A program made the position numbers and the translations under genes. Below the pieces are notes generated by a model. The model did no database searches and was not told the origin of the DNA. It was given only the letters and a program-made list of their open reading frames with translations. DNA of 64,000 nucleotides from JAKACA01 sp049510975 (GTDB taxonomy: Bacteria; Actinomycetota; Acidimicrobiia; Acidimicrobiales; Bog-793): contig JBEKYM010000004.1 of assembly GCA_049510975.1 (NCBI GenBank), positions 1-64,000 of the forward strand. Reading direction: 5' to 3'. Shown here piece by piece: positions 55,301-63,525 of the stretch (position 1 is the stretch's first letter; every line of letters begins with the position of its first letter).

Positions 55301-57287
55301 CAAGGGCGCGTGGGTGTCAGTTCGCCGCCACTTTCGCGATCTCGGGCTGGACGCCGATACCGAGCCGCTCAAGGTCGTCGGGATCGGCGACATGTCCGGC
55401 GACGTCTTCGGCAACGGGATGCTCCTGTCGCCCCACCTGAAGCTCGTGGCGGCCTTTGATCACCGGCACGTGTTCCTCGACCCCGACCCTCATCCGGCCG
55501 TTTCGTTCGCCGAGCGAGCCCGGCTCTTCGAGCTGCCCCGTTCCTCTTGGGCGGACTATGACCCGTCGCACATCTCGCCCGGTGGCGGCGTGTTCCCGCG
55601 AACCGCCAAGAGCGTGCCGGTCAGCGCAGAGGTTCGAGCCGTGCTCGGTCTCGACGCCGCCGTCGCCGCCCTACAACCCGACCAGCTCGTGCGAGCGATC
55701 CTGAAGGCCCCTGTCGACCTGCTGTGGAACGGCGGGATCGGCACCTATGTCATCTCGTCGGACGAGACGAACGCGGATGCCGGGGACAAGGCCAACGACA
55801 ACGTCCGAATCAACGCCACCGAGCTCCGGTGCAGAGTCGTCGGCGAAGGTGGCAACCTCGGCCTGACCCAACCGGCGAGGATCGAGTTCGCCACGCTCGG
55901 CGGGCGGATCAATACCGATGCCATCGACAACTCCGCCGGCGTCGACACCTCGGACCACGAAGTCAACATCAAGATTCTTCTCGGACAGGTGGTCGCCGAC
56001 GGCGGCATGACGATGCGGCAGCGGGACGAGCTCCTCGCCGAGATGACCGATGACGTCGCCCGTCACGTGCTCGAGGACAACGACGCACAGACGCGAGCGC
56101 TCTACATCGCCACCGTGCAGGCCGCCAGCATGCTCGACGTGCACGCACGGGCGCTCACGGCCCTGGAGCAGGCCGGTCTCAACCGAGAGATCGAGCATCT
56201 TCCGTCCGACAGCCAGCTGCGGGAACGAGCGGCAGCCGGCCGTGGCCTCACGATCCCCGAGCTTGCCGTCGTGCTGGCCTATGTGAAGAGCGCAATCTCA
56301 GCTGAGCTCGTCGCCTCCGACCTGCCGGAGGACGAGTTTTGCCGCCGAGAGCTGGAGCGGTACTTTCCCGAGGCACTCCGCCAGCGCCACTTGGCTCAGA
56401 TGAGCCAGCACCCGTTGCGGCGCGAGATCATCGCCACCCGGCTCACGAACAACATGGTCAACCGGAGCGGCACGAGCTTCGTCTTCCGCCTGGCAGAAGA
56501 GACCGGGTGCGCCGCTCCGGAGATCACCCGTGCCCAGATGGCGGCCTGGGAGATGTTCGCCATGGACGACCTTTGGCAGGCGATCGAGGCCCTCGACGCC
56601 GTCATCCCGGCTTCGGTGCAGGTCGAGCTGCTCCTCGAGTCCCGCAAGGTCGCCGAGCGAGCGGCCCGGTGGCTGCTGTCGAACCGGCGGCACCCCATCA
56701 ACGTCACGGCCACGGTGGCGGATTTCGCCGCCGGCCTCAACAATCTCGCCGAGCACCTGCCCGCACTGGTCGGTCCGTCCGATGCGAGCTCCCAGTCGGC
56801 GACGGTGAGCCGGTACCTGGCGGCCGGCGTTCCCGAGGCGCTTGCGCGCCGCGTGGCGGGGATGCCGGCGCTGTTTGCCGGCCTTGACCTGTCTGACGTT
56901 GCTCGGACGGCAGGTCGAGACCTCAACGACGCCGCCGCCGTGTATTTCGCCCTCGGCGAGCCGCTGTTCCTCGACGTCCTCTTGGCGCGGATTGTTGCCC
57001 TGCCGCGAGACGATCGCTGGCAGGGACTGGCGCGAGCGGCCGTCCGCGAGGACTTGTACGCAGCGCGCGCCTTCATCACGGCCGAGGTCCTCCGCCTCGG
57101 ATCCCCGGGGATGACCGGCGCCGATCAGGTGCAACGCTGGCTGACATCCATGGGCGAGGTGGCGGACCGCTGTCTCGTTGCCCTCGACCGCATCGTGGCC
57201 AGCGGTCAGGCAGATCTCGCAGCTCTGTCGGTGGCCATGCGGGAGATCCGGAACCTCGCCCAGACGAGCAGGCCGATGGGGCAGTAG
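52326..57287 (+). CDS. NAD-specific glutamate dehydrogenase, 180-kDa class
   Basis: A 1,653-residue enzyme, the size of the large L-GDH class, that oxidises glutamate to 2-oxoglutarate with NAD. The N-terminal half holds ACT-like regulatory modules; the catalytic Lys region is VARGGLRWSDRLEDYRTEILGLMKAQAVKNAVI, in pieces GGLRWSDRLEDYR and KAQAVKNAVIVPGGAKGGF (about 850-900). Next come SSGYDHKAMGITAKGAW and VGIGDMSGDVFGNG, then WNGGIGTYVISSDETNADAGDKAND. Residues about 145-166 are a His/Asp/Glu insert (EHDHEHDDDTEHSHDHTHEA) not typical of the class. ATG 52326 or 52335. Confidence 0.95.
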   Translation: MGTMGSEVRADVIGRVIEHASRRLTSEQLLLFTPFVQCYYARIHPADLASRQVPDLYGAAMDHLGFGRERGPDEVKLRTYAPDQDRYGYVSPHSIVELVVEDMPFLVDTMTMEISRHGFGLHLVVHPVVTVRRDPKGRLVEVLKTEHDHEHDDDTEHSHDHTHEADDLAGTTRESFMHIEIDRETDPATLEKLRSDLLRVVGDVTAAVQDWPAMKAQALEIADSLLAEAVAASVGSSDMGHASHEATPIADRQEVAELLRWLSDDHFLFLGYREYELAEDHDEVVIRAMAGSGLGILRPDKTRPAVHSFAKLPGEVRRRVRRPNLLNITKASSRSTVHRRGYLDYIGVKGFGPEGQVVSERRFLGLYTANVYKQWPYEIPILRRKVAEVTARAGYPPDSYGGKALAAVLDSYPRDELFQIGVDELFDQAMAILSLQDRQRLRLLVRRDEFGRFVSCLVFLPRDRLNNALEQRIRDVLQRAFHGEHLEYTAHVGDGLLARLHVVIYSESLPSGDVDIDELETLLVDAMRSWSDDLREALVEGFGEERGLELYSRYGEAFPNSYTEDFSARAASSDLRRIEALTPEDGFTVNLYSPPESGGEGLRLKLYNQGQRPTLSGVLPLLDNMGLQVADERPYEVTPSGGEVAWIYDFGVRSLEPTDLSSDAVRARFQEAFVQIWRGEVDNDAFNRLVLQAGLSVREVIILRAYAKYLRQAGTTFSSRYMASALGNNAALASQLVQLFSARFDPELYAGAEERSLALKQLSGDFERGLDAVVNLNEDRVLRRMFGAVQATLRTNYYQRTAAGRPKPWLSLKLDPNLVPDMPLPKPMFETFVYCPRVEGVHLRTGRVARGGLRWSDRLEDYRTEILGLMKAQAVKNAVIVPGGAKGGFVLKAPPAGDFDALQAEAVACYQIFVRGLLDLADNLVAGEVVPPADVVRHDGDDPYLVVAADKGTATFSDIANDISLEYGFWLGDAFASGGSSGYDHKAMGITAKGAWVSVRRHFRDLGLDADTEPLKVVGIGDMSGDVFGNGMLLSPHLKLVAAFDHRHVFLDPDPHPAVSFAERARLFELPRSSWADYDPSHISPGGGVFPRTAKSVPVSAEVRAVLGLDAAVAALQPDQLVRAILKAPVDLLWNGGIGTYVISSDETNADAGDKANDNVRINATELRCRVVGEGGNLGLTQPARIEFATLGGRINTDAIDNSAGVDTSDHEVNIKILLGQVVADGGMTMRQRDELLAEMTDDVARHVLEDNDAQTRALYIATVQAASMLDVHARALTALEQAGLNREIEHLPSDSQLRERAAAGRGLTIPELAVVLAYVKSAISAELVASDLPEDEFCRRELERYFPEALRQRHLAQMSQHPLRREIIATRLTNNMVNRSGTSFVFRLAEETGCAAPEITRAQMAAWEMFAMDDLWQAIEALDAVIPASVQVELLLESRKVAERAARWLLSNRRHPINVTATVADFAAGLNNLAEHLPALVGPSDASSQSATVSRYLAAGVPEALARRVAGMPALFAGLDLSDVARTAGRDLNDAAAVYFALGEPLFLDVLLARIVALPRDDRWQGLARAAVREDLYAARAFITAEVLRLGSPGMTGADQVQRWLTSMGEVADRCLVALDRIVASGQADLAALSVAMREIRNLAQTSRPMGQ

Positions 57288-57373
57288 CCGGCGTCCGCCC
57301 GGGACTTGGAGATCACCGCACTGAAACAGGACTGTCGCTCTCCTCGAGCCCCGGGCCGTGCCAGACTGAGCGC

Positions 57374-58105
57374 GTGGACGCGCCGCGAACCGCCCGGGCG
57401 AGGGTCCGGGCTGAGCTCACGAAGGAGATCAAGCACGAGGCGCGCCGCCAGCTGGCGGCCGACGGAGCGCAGGCGCTCTCGCTGCGGGCGGTGGCTCGCG
57501 AGCTCGGCATGGTGTCGTCAGGTCTGTACCGCTACTTCGCCTCCCGTGACGAGCTCCTCACCGCCCTCATCGTCGATGCGTACGACGCCATCGGGGCGGC
57601 CGTGGAGGCTGCAGAGGCTGCTTGCGAGCGCGAGGATCTCGGCGGTCGCTGGCTTTCGGCTGGCCATGCCGTGCGGGCGTGGGCACTCGAGCACCCGCAC
57701 GAGTACGCCCTTGTCTACGGGTCGCCGGTTCCCGGCTACCGCGCTCCGCCCGAGACGATCGGTCCGGCCAGCCGCGTGACGCTCGTGCTCGCCGGCATCG
57801 TCGCCGACGGGCATGCGGCGGGCCGGCTGCGTCCGGCCGCCTCCCTGCCGTCGCCTGTGCCGGCGCTGCGCCAGGAGGCGGTCGAGATCGCCGCGGCCGC
57901 CATGGGCGATGTCCCGCCGGAGGTCGCCATACGGGCCCTCGTCGTCTGGACCCAGCTGTTCGGCATGGTGAGTTTCGAGCTGTTCGGACACTTCGTGAGC
58001 GTCATCGACGACAAGGCGGCATTCTTCGACGAGGCGCTCCGTCTCATGGGCGCGTTCGTGGGTTTCCCGGCGATGGACTCCGTGACCGAGGGCCACCAGC
58101 GCTGA
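57374..58105 (+). CDS. TetR-family regulator
   Basis: A 243-residue regulator. The HTH (about 18-65) reads IKHEARRQLAADGAQALSL, then VARELGMVSSGLYRYFASRDELL; the C-terminal domain has WALEHPHEYALVYGSPVPGY, the TetR_C WHG-type motif. GTG at 57374. It is followed on the same strand by an acyl-CoA synthetase gene after 123 bases, so control of fatty-acid metabolism is possible. No operator palindrome was obvious. Confidence 0.9.
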   Translation: MDAPRTARARVRAELTKEIKHEARRQLAADGAQALSLRAVARELGMVSSGLYRYFASRDELLTALIVDAYDAIGAAVEAAEAACEREDLGGRWLSAGHAVRAWALEHPHEYALVYGSPVPGYRAPPETIGPASRVTLVLAGIVADGHAAGRLRPAASLPSPVPALRQEAVEIAAAAMGDVPPEVAIRALVVWTQLFGMVSFELFGHFVSVIDDKAAFFDEALRLMGAFVGFPAMDSVTEGHQR

Positions 58106-58228
58106 CCCGCGCCCGAGCTCGCTCGACATGCTCGGCGCGGTCGCCCGCCGCTGTCCGGGCAGGCAAGAATGGGCATCCCCAGAACCGAAGTGCCGCACGT
58201 GTACCCCCGGAACGGAGACAGAACCACC

Positions 58229-59776
58229 ATGGCCCGATCAATCGACGTCTCGCTCGGCGGATGGTTCGAGCAGCGCGTCCGGCTCACGCCGGATCGCAGA
58301 TGCCTGAGCTTTGAGGGCGAAACCTGGACCTACGCAACGATGCTGGAGCGCATCGACCGGACCGCCGCAGCGCTCCGTGAGGGCGGGGTTCGCCATGGCG
58401 ACCGAGTAGCTTTCCTCGGCCTCAACCACCCGGCGTTCTTCGAAACCATGTTCGGCGCCGCCCGCCTCGGCGCCATCTTCGTGCCGCTGAACTTCCGGCT
58501 GACCTCACCGGAGCTGAGCTTCATCGTGAACGACGCCGGGGTGCACACCATCGTGGTCGACGACGCCCACCGCAAGCTCGTCGACGATGTCCGCGCCCAG
58601 CTGCCGTGCCGGCGGTACCTGTCTTCTGAAGGCCCCGACGAGGGTTGGGTGACGCTCGACGATGTCCGGGGCTCGGTGGCGGCGGCAGGTCCGCAGGGCG
58701 GCGAGGCCATCGACGCCGACGAGGTCGCCGTCATCATGTACACCTCGGGCACGACGGGACGCCCGAAAGGGGCGATGCTGACCCATGCCAATCTCTGGTG
58801 GAACAACGTCATCGCCCTGCTGCTCACCGACATGCTCGAGAGCGACGTCTCCCTCGTGGTCGCCCCGCTCTTCCACATCGGTGGCCTCAACGTCACCACG
58901 CTGCAAGCGTGGATGAAGGGCGCCGAGAACGTCCTGCACCGCAGTTTCGACCCTGGCCGCTTCATCGAGGACATCGCCCGGTACGGCGTCACGATCGCCT
59001 TTGCCGTGCCGGCCATGCTCCTGTTCGTCTCGCAGCATCCCGAGTTCAACGGCGCCGACCTGACCACGGTCCGCAGCATCGTGTGCGGGGGTGCCCCCGT
59101 TCCCGAAGGACTCATCAAGCTGTATATCGGGCGCGGCATCCAGATCAACCAGGGCTACGGGCTCACCGAGACCTCGCCCTGCGTGTCCTTCCTCACGCCT
59201 GAGCACGCCCTTGCCAAGCTCGGCTCGGCCGGGCGGGCGCCCATGTTCATCGAGATCCGCCTCGAAGACGCCGATGGCGAGACCGTTGCCGAGCCCGACG
59301 CACGCGGCGAGATCTGCGTGCGCGGCCCCAACGTCATGAAGGGCTACTGGAACCGTCCCGAGGCGACGGCGGCTGCCATCGACCCCGAAGGCTGGTTCCA
59401 CACGGGGGATGTGGGCTACGTCGACTCGGAGGGGTTTCTCTTCGTGGCGGACCGCATCAAGGACATGGTCATCACCGGCGGCGAGAACGTCTACCCGGCC
59501 GAGGTGGAGAGCGTGCTCTACACCCACCCGGCGATCGCCGACGTCGCCGTCATCGGCCTACCTGACGAGCGCTGGGGCGAGTCGGTCACGGCTGTGGCGG
59601 TGCTTCGCGAAGGCGCCAGCCTGACGCTGGAAGAGCTGCGCGACTTCGCCTCCGACAGCCTCGCCCGCTACAAGCTGCCGAGCCGCCTCGAGACCGTGGA
59701 GGTCCTGCCGAGGAACCCCGCCGGCAAAGTCCTCAAGTTCGACTTGCGCGACCGCCTCGGCTCATCTCGGTCCTGA
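58229..59776 (+). CDS. Long-chain acyl-CoA synthetase-like enzyme (AMP-forming, FadD family)
   Basis: A 515-residue ANL enzyme that activates a carboxylic acid via an acyl-adenylate. Motif A5/A3 is VIMYTSGTTGRPKGAM (about 168-183), then QGYGLTETSPCVS (about 309), FHTGDVGYVDSEGF (about 390), DRIKDMVITGGENVYPAEVE and the catalytic Lys in NPAGKVLKFDLRD near the C-terminus. ATG 58229 has ggaga upstream. The chain length is not deducible. Its last 44 bases overlap the glycosyltransferase gene on the opposite strand. Confidence 0.93.
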   Translation: MARSIDVSLGGWFEQRVRLTPDRRCLSFEGETWTYATMLERIDRTAAALREGGVRHGDRVAFLGLNHPAFFETMFGAARLGAIFVPLNFRLTSPELSFIVNDAGVHTIVVDDAHRKLVDDVRAQLPCRRYLSSEGPDEGWVTLDDVRGSVAAAGPQGGEAIDADEVAVIMYTSGTTGRPKGAMLTHANLWWNNVIALLLTDMLESDVSLVVAPLFHIGGLNVTTLQAWMKGAENVLHRSFDPGRFIEDIARYGVTIAFAVPAMLLFVSQHPEFNGADLTTVRSIVCGGAPVPEGLIKLYIGRGIQINQGYGLTETSPCVSFLTPEHALAKLGSAGRAPMFIEIRLEDADGETVAEPDARGEICVRGPNVMKGYWNRPEATAAAIDPEGWFHTGDVGYVDSEGFLFVADRIKDMVITGGENVYPAEVESVLYTHPAIADVAVIGLPDERWGESVTAVAVLREGASLTLEELRDFASDSLARYKLPSRLETVEVLPRNPAGKVLKFDLRDRLGSSRS

Positions 59777-60965
59777 CGCGGTCGGCGGCCGATGGCGAGT
59801 GCCGTACCACGAGTGCTCGCAGTACGACGAAACGCCCCAAGCTGACGACGGCCCCTGTCGCCATGGCGGCGAGTGTCTCGGCCAACCAGCCACCCGACAG
59901 CGCCGCCGCACCGATCACCGCCAGCGTCGTGGCGGCCACCGCCGCCATCCAGCTTCCGCCGGCGACGAGCTCGAGCTCGCGAAAGTTACCGGTGGCGGCC
60001 CCCCGCTCGAGGCGCCTGCGAGCGCCGAAGTTGCCGATCGCCGACAGCGACAAGGCGACGACGTTGGCTGCAACGGCGCCGACCGTCGTCCTCAGCCCCA
60101 GGAACAGCGCCAACCAGACGAGGGTCGAGGGGATGCCGACGCGGGCAAAACGGCCGGCGTCGGCGGTGAACTGATCGAGGTACGCGCCGCCGCCGCCTCC
60201 GGTGCTCGCCGCCGTCGGGTCGGTGCCGGCGAGGCCGGCAGGGCGGATCCTCGAGTGCCCGGAGGCGAACTGCTTCGTGACCCTCCACATCCCGCCGATG
60301 TCAGCGAGAGCGGTGTGGAGCACCTCGACGCGAGAGTCGGTGTCGTCCACCCAGTCGACGGGAACCTCGTGGATTCGCAGGGCGTTGCGCTCGGCGATGA
60401 GGAGGAGCTCGGTGTCGAAGAACCAGCCGTCGTCCTCGACGAGCGGGATCAGCACGGGCACGAGCGCGCCCCGCACCGCCTTGAAACCGCACTGGGCGTC
60501 GCTGAACCGGCTGCGCATGAGCGTGCGCAAGAGGCGGTTGTAGGAACGGGAGATGAGCTCGCGTTTCGGGCCGCGCACGACGGTCGCGCTGCGGGACAGA
60601 CGCGTGCCGATGGCGAGGTCGCTGTGGCCTGACAGCAGCGGCGCCACGAGGGGAAGGAGGGCCTCGAGGCCGGTCGACAGGTCCACATCCATGTAGGCGA
60701 CGACGTCGGCACCGCTCTCCGACCAGGCGCGCTTGAGCGCTCGCCCGCGTCCCCGCTCGTCGAGGTGGAGCACGCGCACGCCCGCCAGTTCGGCGGCCAG
60801 TCGTGTTGCGACCTCCATCGTGCCGTCGGTGCTGGCGTTGTCGGCGATCGTGACGACGGCCGAGAAGGGAAAGCAGGTGTCGAGGTAGTTGCGCAGCCGG
60901 CGGATGCTCGCCTCGAGGCAGCCGGCTTCGTTGAAGACCGGGACGACGATGTCGAGGACTGCCAT
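59733..60965 (-). CDS. Glycosyltransferase family 2 fused to a GtrA-like membrane domain
   Basis: A 410-residue membrane enzyme. Residues about 1-235 form a GT2 catalytic domain (VLDIVVPVFNEAGCLEAS, NASTDGTMEVA, DVVAYMDVDLSTG with the DxD site, CGFKAVRGALVPVLIP, WFFDTELLLIAER). After a Gly-rich linker (about 260) a GtrA-type four-span domain follows (FARVGIPSTLVWLALFLGL). It is dolichyl/polyprenyl-phosphate glucosyl- or mannosyl-transferase-like, transferring a sugar to a lipid carrier. ATG 60965 is four bases after the histidine-kinase stop, so it is the third gene of a two-component operon. Confidence 0.9.
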   Translation of the reverse strand: MAVLDIVVPVFNEAGCLEASIRRLRNYLDTCFPFSAVVTIADNASTDGTMEVATRLAAELAGVRVLHLDERGRGRALKRAWSESGADVVAYMDVDLSTGLEALLPLVAPLLSGHSDLAIGTRLSRSATVVRGPKRELISRSYNRLLRTLMRSRFSDAQCGFKAVRGALVPVLIPLVEDDGWFFDTELLLIAERNALRIHEVPVDWVDDTDSRVEVLHTALADIGGMWRVTKQFASGHSRIRPAGLAGTDPTAASTGGGGGAYLDQFTADAGRFARVGIPSTLVWLALFLGLRTTVGAVAANVVALSLSAIGNFGARRRLERGAATGNFRELELVAGGSWMAAVAATTLAVIGAAALSGGWLAETLAAMATGAVVSLGRFVVLRALVVRHSPSAADRVRTEMSRGGRASRT

Positions 60966-60969
60966 GGGG

Positions 60970-62595
60970 TCACTCTGGCGGCGCTTGCTCCAGGTTCTCT
61001 GTGACTCCGAGCGGATCTCCCGCCGAGTTGTCGCTGTGCCGCCGGTCCTGCGCCGGGCGGGAGGAGGCCGGGATCGGGATGCGCAGCGAGAAGACTGCTC
61101 CGCCGCCTTCGGCATTAGCTGCCTCGGCCGTGCCCCCATGCTCGCTGGCGATGGCCGAGACGATAGCGAGCCCGAGACCAGCGCCCGTGCCGGACCGTGC
61201 CTTGTCGGCCTGCCAGAACCGCTCGAAGACGTGCTCGAGGCCATCGGGATCGAGGCCGGGGCCGTGGTCGCGGACCGAGACCACGGCCGTGCCGTTCTGG
61301 CGCCAGGCGGACACCTCGATCGGGGTGCCGCTCGGGGTGTAGCGGATGGCGTTGACGACGAGATTGGCGATCGCCTGCCTCAAATGATTGACGTCGCCGG
61401 TGACGTCGAGCGGCCCGGGGGCGTGCAGGGTCACCGGGCGCTCCGGTGCCATCGCGACGGCGTCGCTGCAAGCATCAGCCGCCAGTACGGCGAGATCGAG
61501 CGGGTCGTGCTGAGGTTCGGGCGCGAGGTCGAGCCGTGCCAGCAGCAGCAGGTCCTGGACGAGCGATCCCATCCGGCCAGCCTCGTCCTCGATGCGCCGC
61601 ATGATCGTGGCCTGGTCGATGTGCTCGTTGTCGATCCCGAGGCGGAACAGTTCGGCGAAGCCTTGTATCGAAGTCAGCGGCGTTCGTAACTCATGGGAGG
61701 CGTCCGCCAGGAAGCGGCGCAAACGCTGCTCGTTCTCCTCCCGCTCGGCGAAGGCCTCCTCGATGTCGGCGAGCATGGTGTCGAGCGCCTTGCCGAGCTC
61801 GGCAACTTCGGTGGGTCCGCCTTCGGGCGCGACGCGCTTCGACAGGTCGCCGGCGGCGATGGAGCGGGCAGTGGTCGCCATCTCCTCGAGCGGTCGCAGG
61901 CCCCGTCGCAGGACCAGCCACGACCCGGTCGTGAGGACGGCGAGCAGGCCGGCGGCGACGGCCAGCTCGATGAGGAGCAGCCGGTGCAGCGCGGCCGTGA
62001 CAGCCGAGCTCGGGACGGCGATCACGATGACGTCGCCCGGCAGACCCGAGGCCGGCGACAGCAGCACCTGCCAGTCGCCGTCGCCCGTCGTCGACCCGGT
62101 CGTGAGGTAACGACCCTTCGCCGGCACGACGCCGAGGGGGCTCGGGAGCTTCGGCCGAGCGGCGCCGGCACCGAGGTATTGGGTGCTGCTGCGCACCGTC
62201 CCGGCGGCGGTGAGCAGCTCGGCGAAGGTTCCGGGAGGAAGTGGCGTCGTGAGGGCCGGGCCGCCGGGACCGCCGTTGCCATTGCCCGTGCCGTCGCCGT
62301 TCATGTCGTCGGGGTCGGACGTGCCCCCAGTGCCGCCGCCCGGCTGTGTGCCCGTCGGACCGCTACCTGGGGGCTGCACATGAATGCCCGCCTTGTCGTA
62401 CAGCTGGGCGCTCACAAACGGCAGCGACGTCATGAGCTGGTCGTCCAGGCGCTGGTACTGAGACGGGGCGTAGATGGAATACGTGGCGATCCCAAAGGCT
62501 CCAAGGCCGAGGACGAGCAGCGCCACGAGCCCGAGGACGAGGCGCAGTCGCAGGCTCATCGATCGATGTTGATGCCTGCTGCTCCGAGCCGTCAC
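60970..62595 (-). CDS. Two-component sensor histidine kinase
   Basis: A 541-residue membrane kinase (GTG 62595; ATG 62559 gives MSLRLRL). TM1 about 15-40 (LVLGLVALLVLGLGAFGIAT) and TM2 about 210-230 frame an extracytoplasmic sensor region with a Gly/Pro/Asn/Asp-rich insert (about 80-115). HAMP about 235-285; HisKA with ADASHELRTPLTSIQGF; HATPase with NLVVNAIRYT, VRDHGPGLD and GTGAGLGLAIV. It is paired with the response regulator 32 bases upstream. The signal is unknown. Confidence 0.94.
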   Translation of the reverse strand: MTARSSRHQHRSMSLRLRLVLGLVALLVLGLGAFGIATYSIYAPSQYQRLDDQLMTSLPFVSAQLYDKAGIHVQPPGSGPTGTQPGGGTGGTSDPDDMNGDGTGNGNGGPGGPALTTPLPPGTFAELLTAAGTVRSSTQYLGAGAARPKLPSPLGVVPAKGRYLTTGSTTGDGDWQVLLSPASGLPGDVIVIAVPSSAVTAALHRLLLIELAVAAGLLAVLTTGSWLVLRRGLRPLEEMATTARSIAAGDLSKRVAPEGGPTEVAELGKALDTMLADIEEAFAEREENEQRLRRFLADASHELRTPLTSIQGFAELFRLGIDNEHIDQATIMRRIEDEAGRMGSLVQDLLLLARLDLAPEPQHDPLDLAVLAADACSDAVAMAPERPVTLHAPGPLDVTGDVNHLRQAIANLVVNAIRYTPSGTPIEVSAWRQNGTAVVSVRDHGPGLDPDGLEHVFERFWQADKARSGTGAGLGLAIVSAIASEHGGTAEAANAEGGGAVFSLRIPIPASSRPAQDRRHSDNSAGDPLGVTENLEQAPPE

Positions 62596-62627
62596 GGTGC
62601 GGCCTCCGAATCTGCTCCGAAACCCAC

Positions 62628-63350
62628 TCAGTCAGGCGCCCGGTGGCCGGCGGGCAGACGCAGGCTGTAGCCGACGCCCCTCACGGTCTGGATGAGTGCC
62701 GGCTCCGTGGCATCGACCTTCTGGCGGACGTAGCTGATGTAGGTCTCGAGCACGCTGGCGTTGGCGGCAAAGGTGTAATCCCACACCTGAGCGAGGATCT
62801 GCTCACGCGTGAGGACGCGGCGGGCATTCGAGAGCAGGTAGTGGAGGAGCCGGTACTCGGTCGGCGTCAACTCGACGAGGCGACCCCCGCGCCAGACCTC
62901 CCGCGTGTCCTCGTCCAGCTCCAGATCGGCGTAGTTGAGGCGGTGCAGGCCGCTTTGCGGACCGGTGGAGCGGCGTAGCACGGCACGGACGCGCTCGACG
63001 AGCTCTTCGATACTGAAGGGTTTCGTGACGTAGTCGTCCACGCCGAGCTTGAGGCCCTGCACCTTGTCGGCCGTGGCGTCCTTGGCTGTCAGGAAGATGA
63101 TCGGTACCCGGGTGCCGGCGCCCTCGGTCTGGCGGAGCCGGCGGGCAACTTCGAAGCCGTCGAGATCCGGCAGCATCACGTCGAGCACGACGAGGTCGGG
63201 CCGGCGCCGGTCGATCTCGGTGAGTGCCTGGCGCCCCGTTGCCAGGCGCACGACCTCGAAGCCGCTGATGGACAGGCCGAGGGCGATCAGCTCGGTGATG
63301 TGCTCCTCGTCGTCGACGGCGAACACGAGGGGCTTTGCGGCATCGGGCAT
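62628..63350 (-). CDS. OmpR-family response regulator
   Basis: A 240-residue regulator. The receiver starts PLVFAVDDEEHITEL, with Asp in DLVVLDVMLPDLDGFE (about 54-60) and the KP pair in DDYVTKPFSIEELVERV; the winged helix (about 145-235) has LVELTPTEYRLLHYLLSNARRVLTREQIL and YISYVRQKVD, RGVGYSLR. ATG 63350. It heads the operon RR-kinase-glycosyltransferase. It most resembles mycobacterial TrcR/TcrX-type regulators. Confidence 0.95.
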   Translation of the reverse strand: MPDAAKPLVFAVDDEEHITELIALGLSISGFEVVRLATGRQALTEIDRRRPDLVVLDVMLPDLDGFEVARRLRQTEGAGTRVPIIFLTAKDATADKVQGLKLGVDDYVTKPFSIEELVERVRAVLRRSTGPQSGLHRLNYADLELDEDTREVWRGGRLVELTPTEYRLLHYLLSNARRVLTREQILAQVWDYTFAANASVLETYISYVRQKVDATEPALIQTVRGVGYSLRLPAGHRAPD

Positions 63351-63525
63351 GGGTGGTCTCGCCGGGCCTTCCTTGCGCAGGCCCGCTCTGAGCTTGCGTG
63401 AGGAAATTATCGCCCGGCGCACCGGCGTGACGATGTTGCCCCCCGGCGCCGCTGCGGTCGGGCCGGTCCGGCAGCTCCGGCGTGGTCGAGCGCTCCTATA
63501 CGGTTGCGCTCGAGGAGGCGTATCT

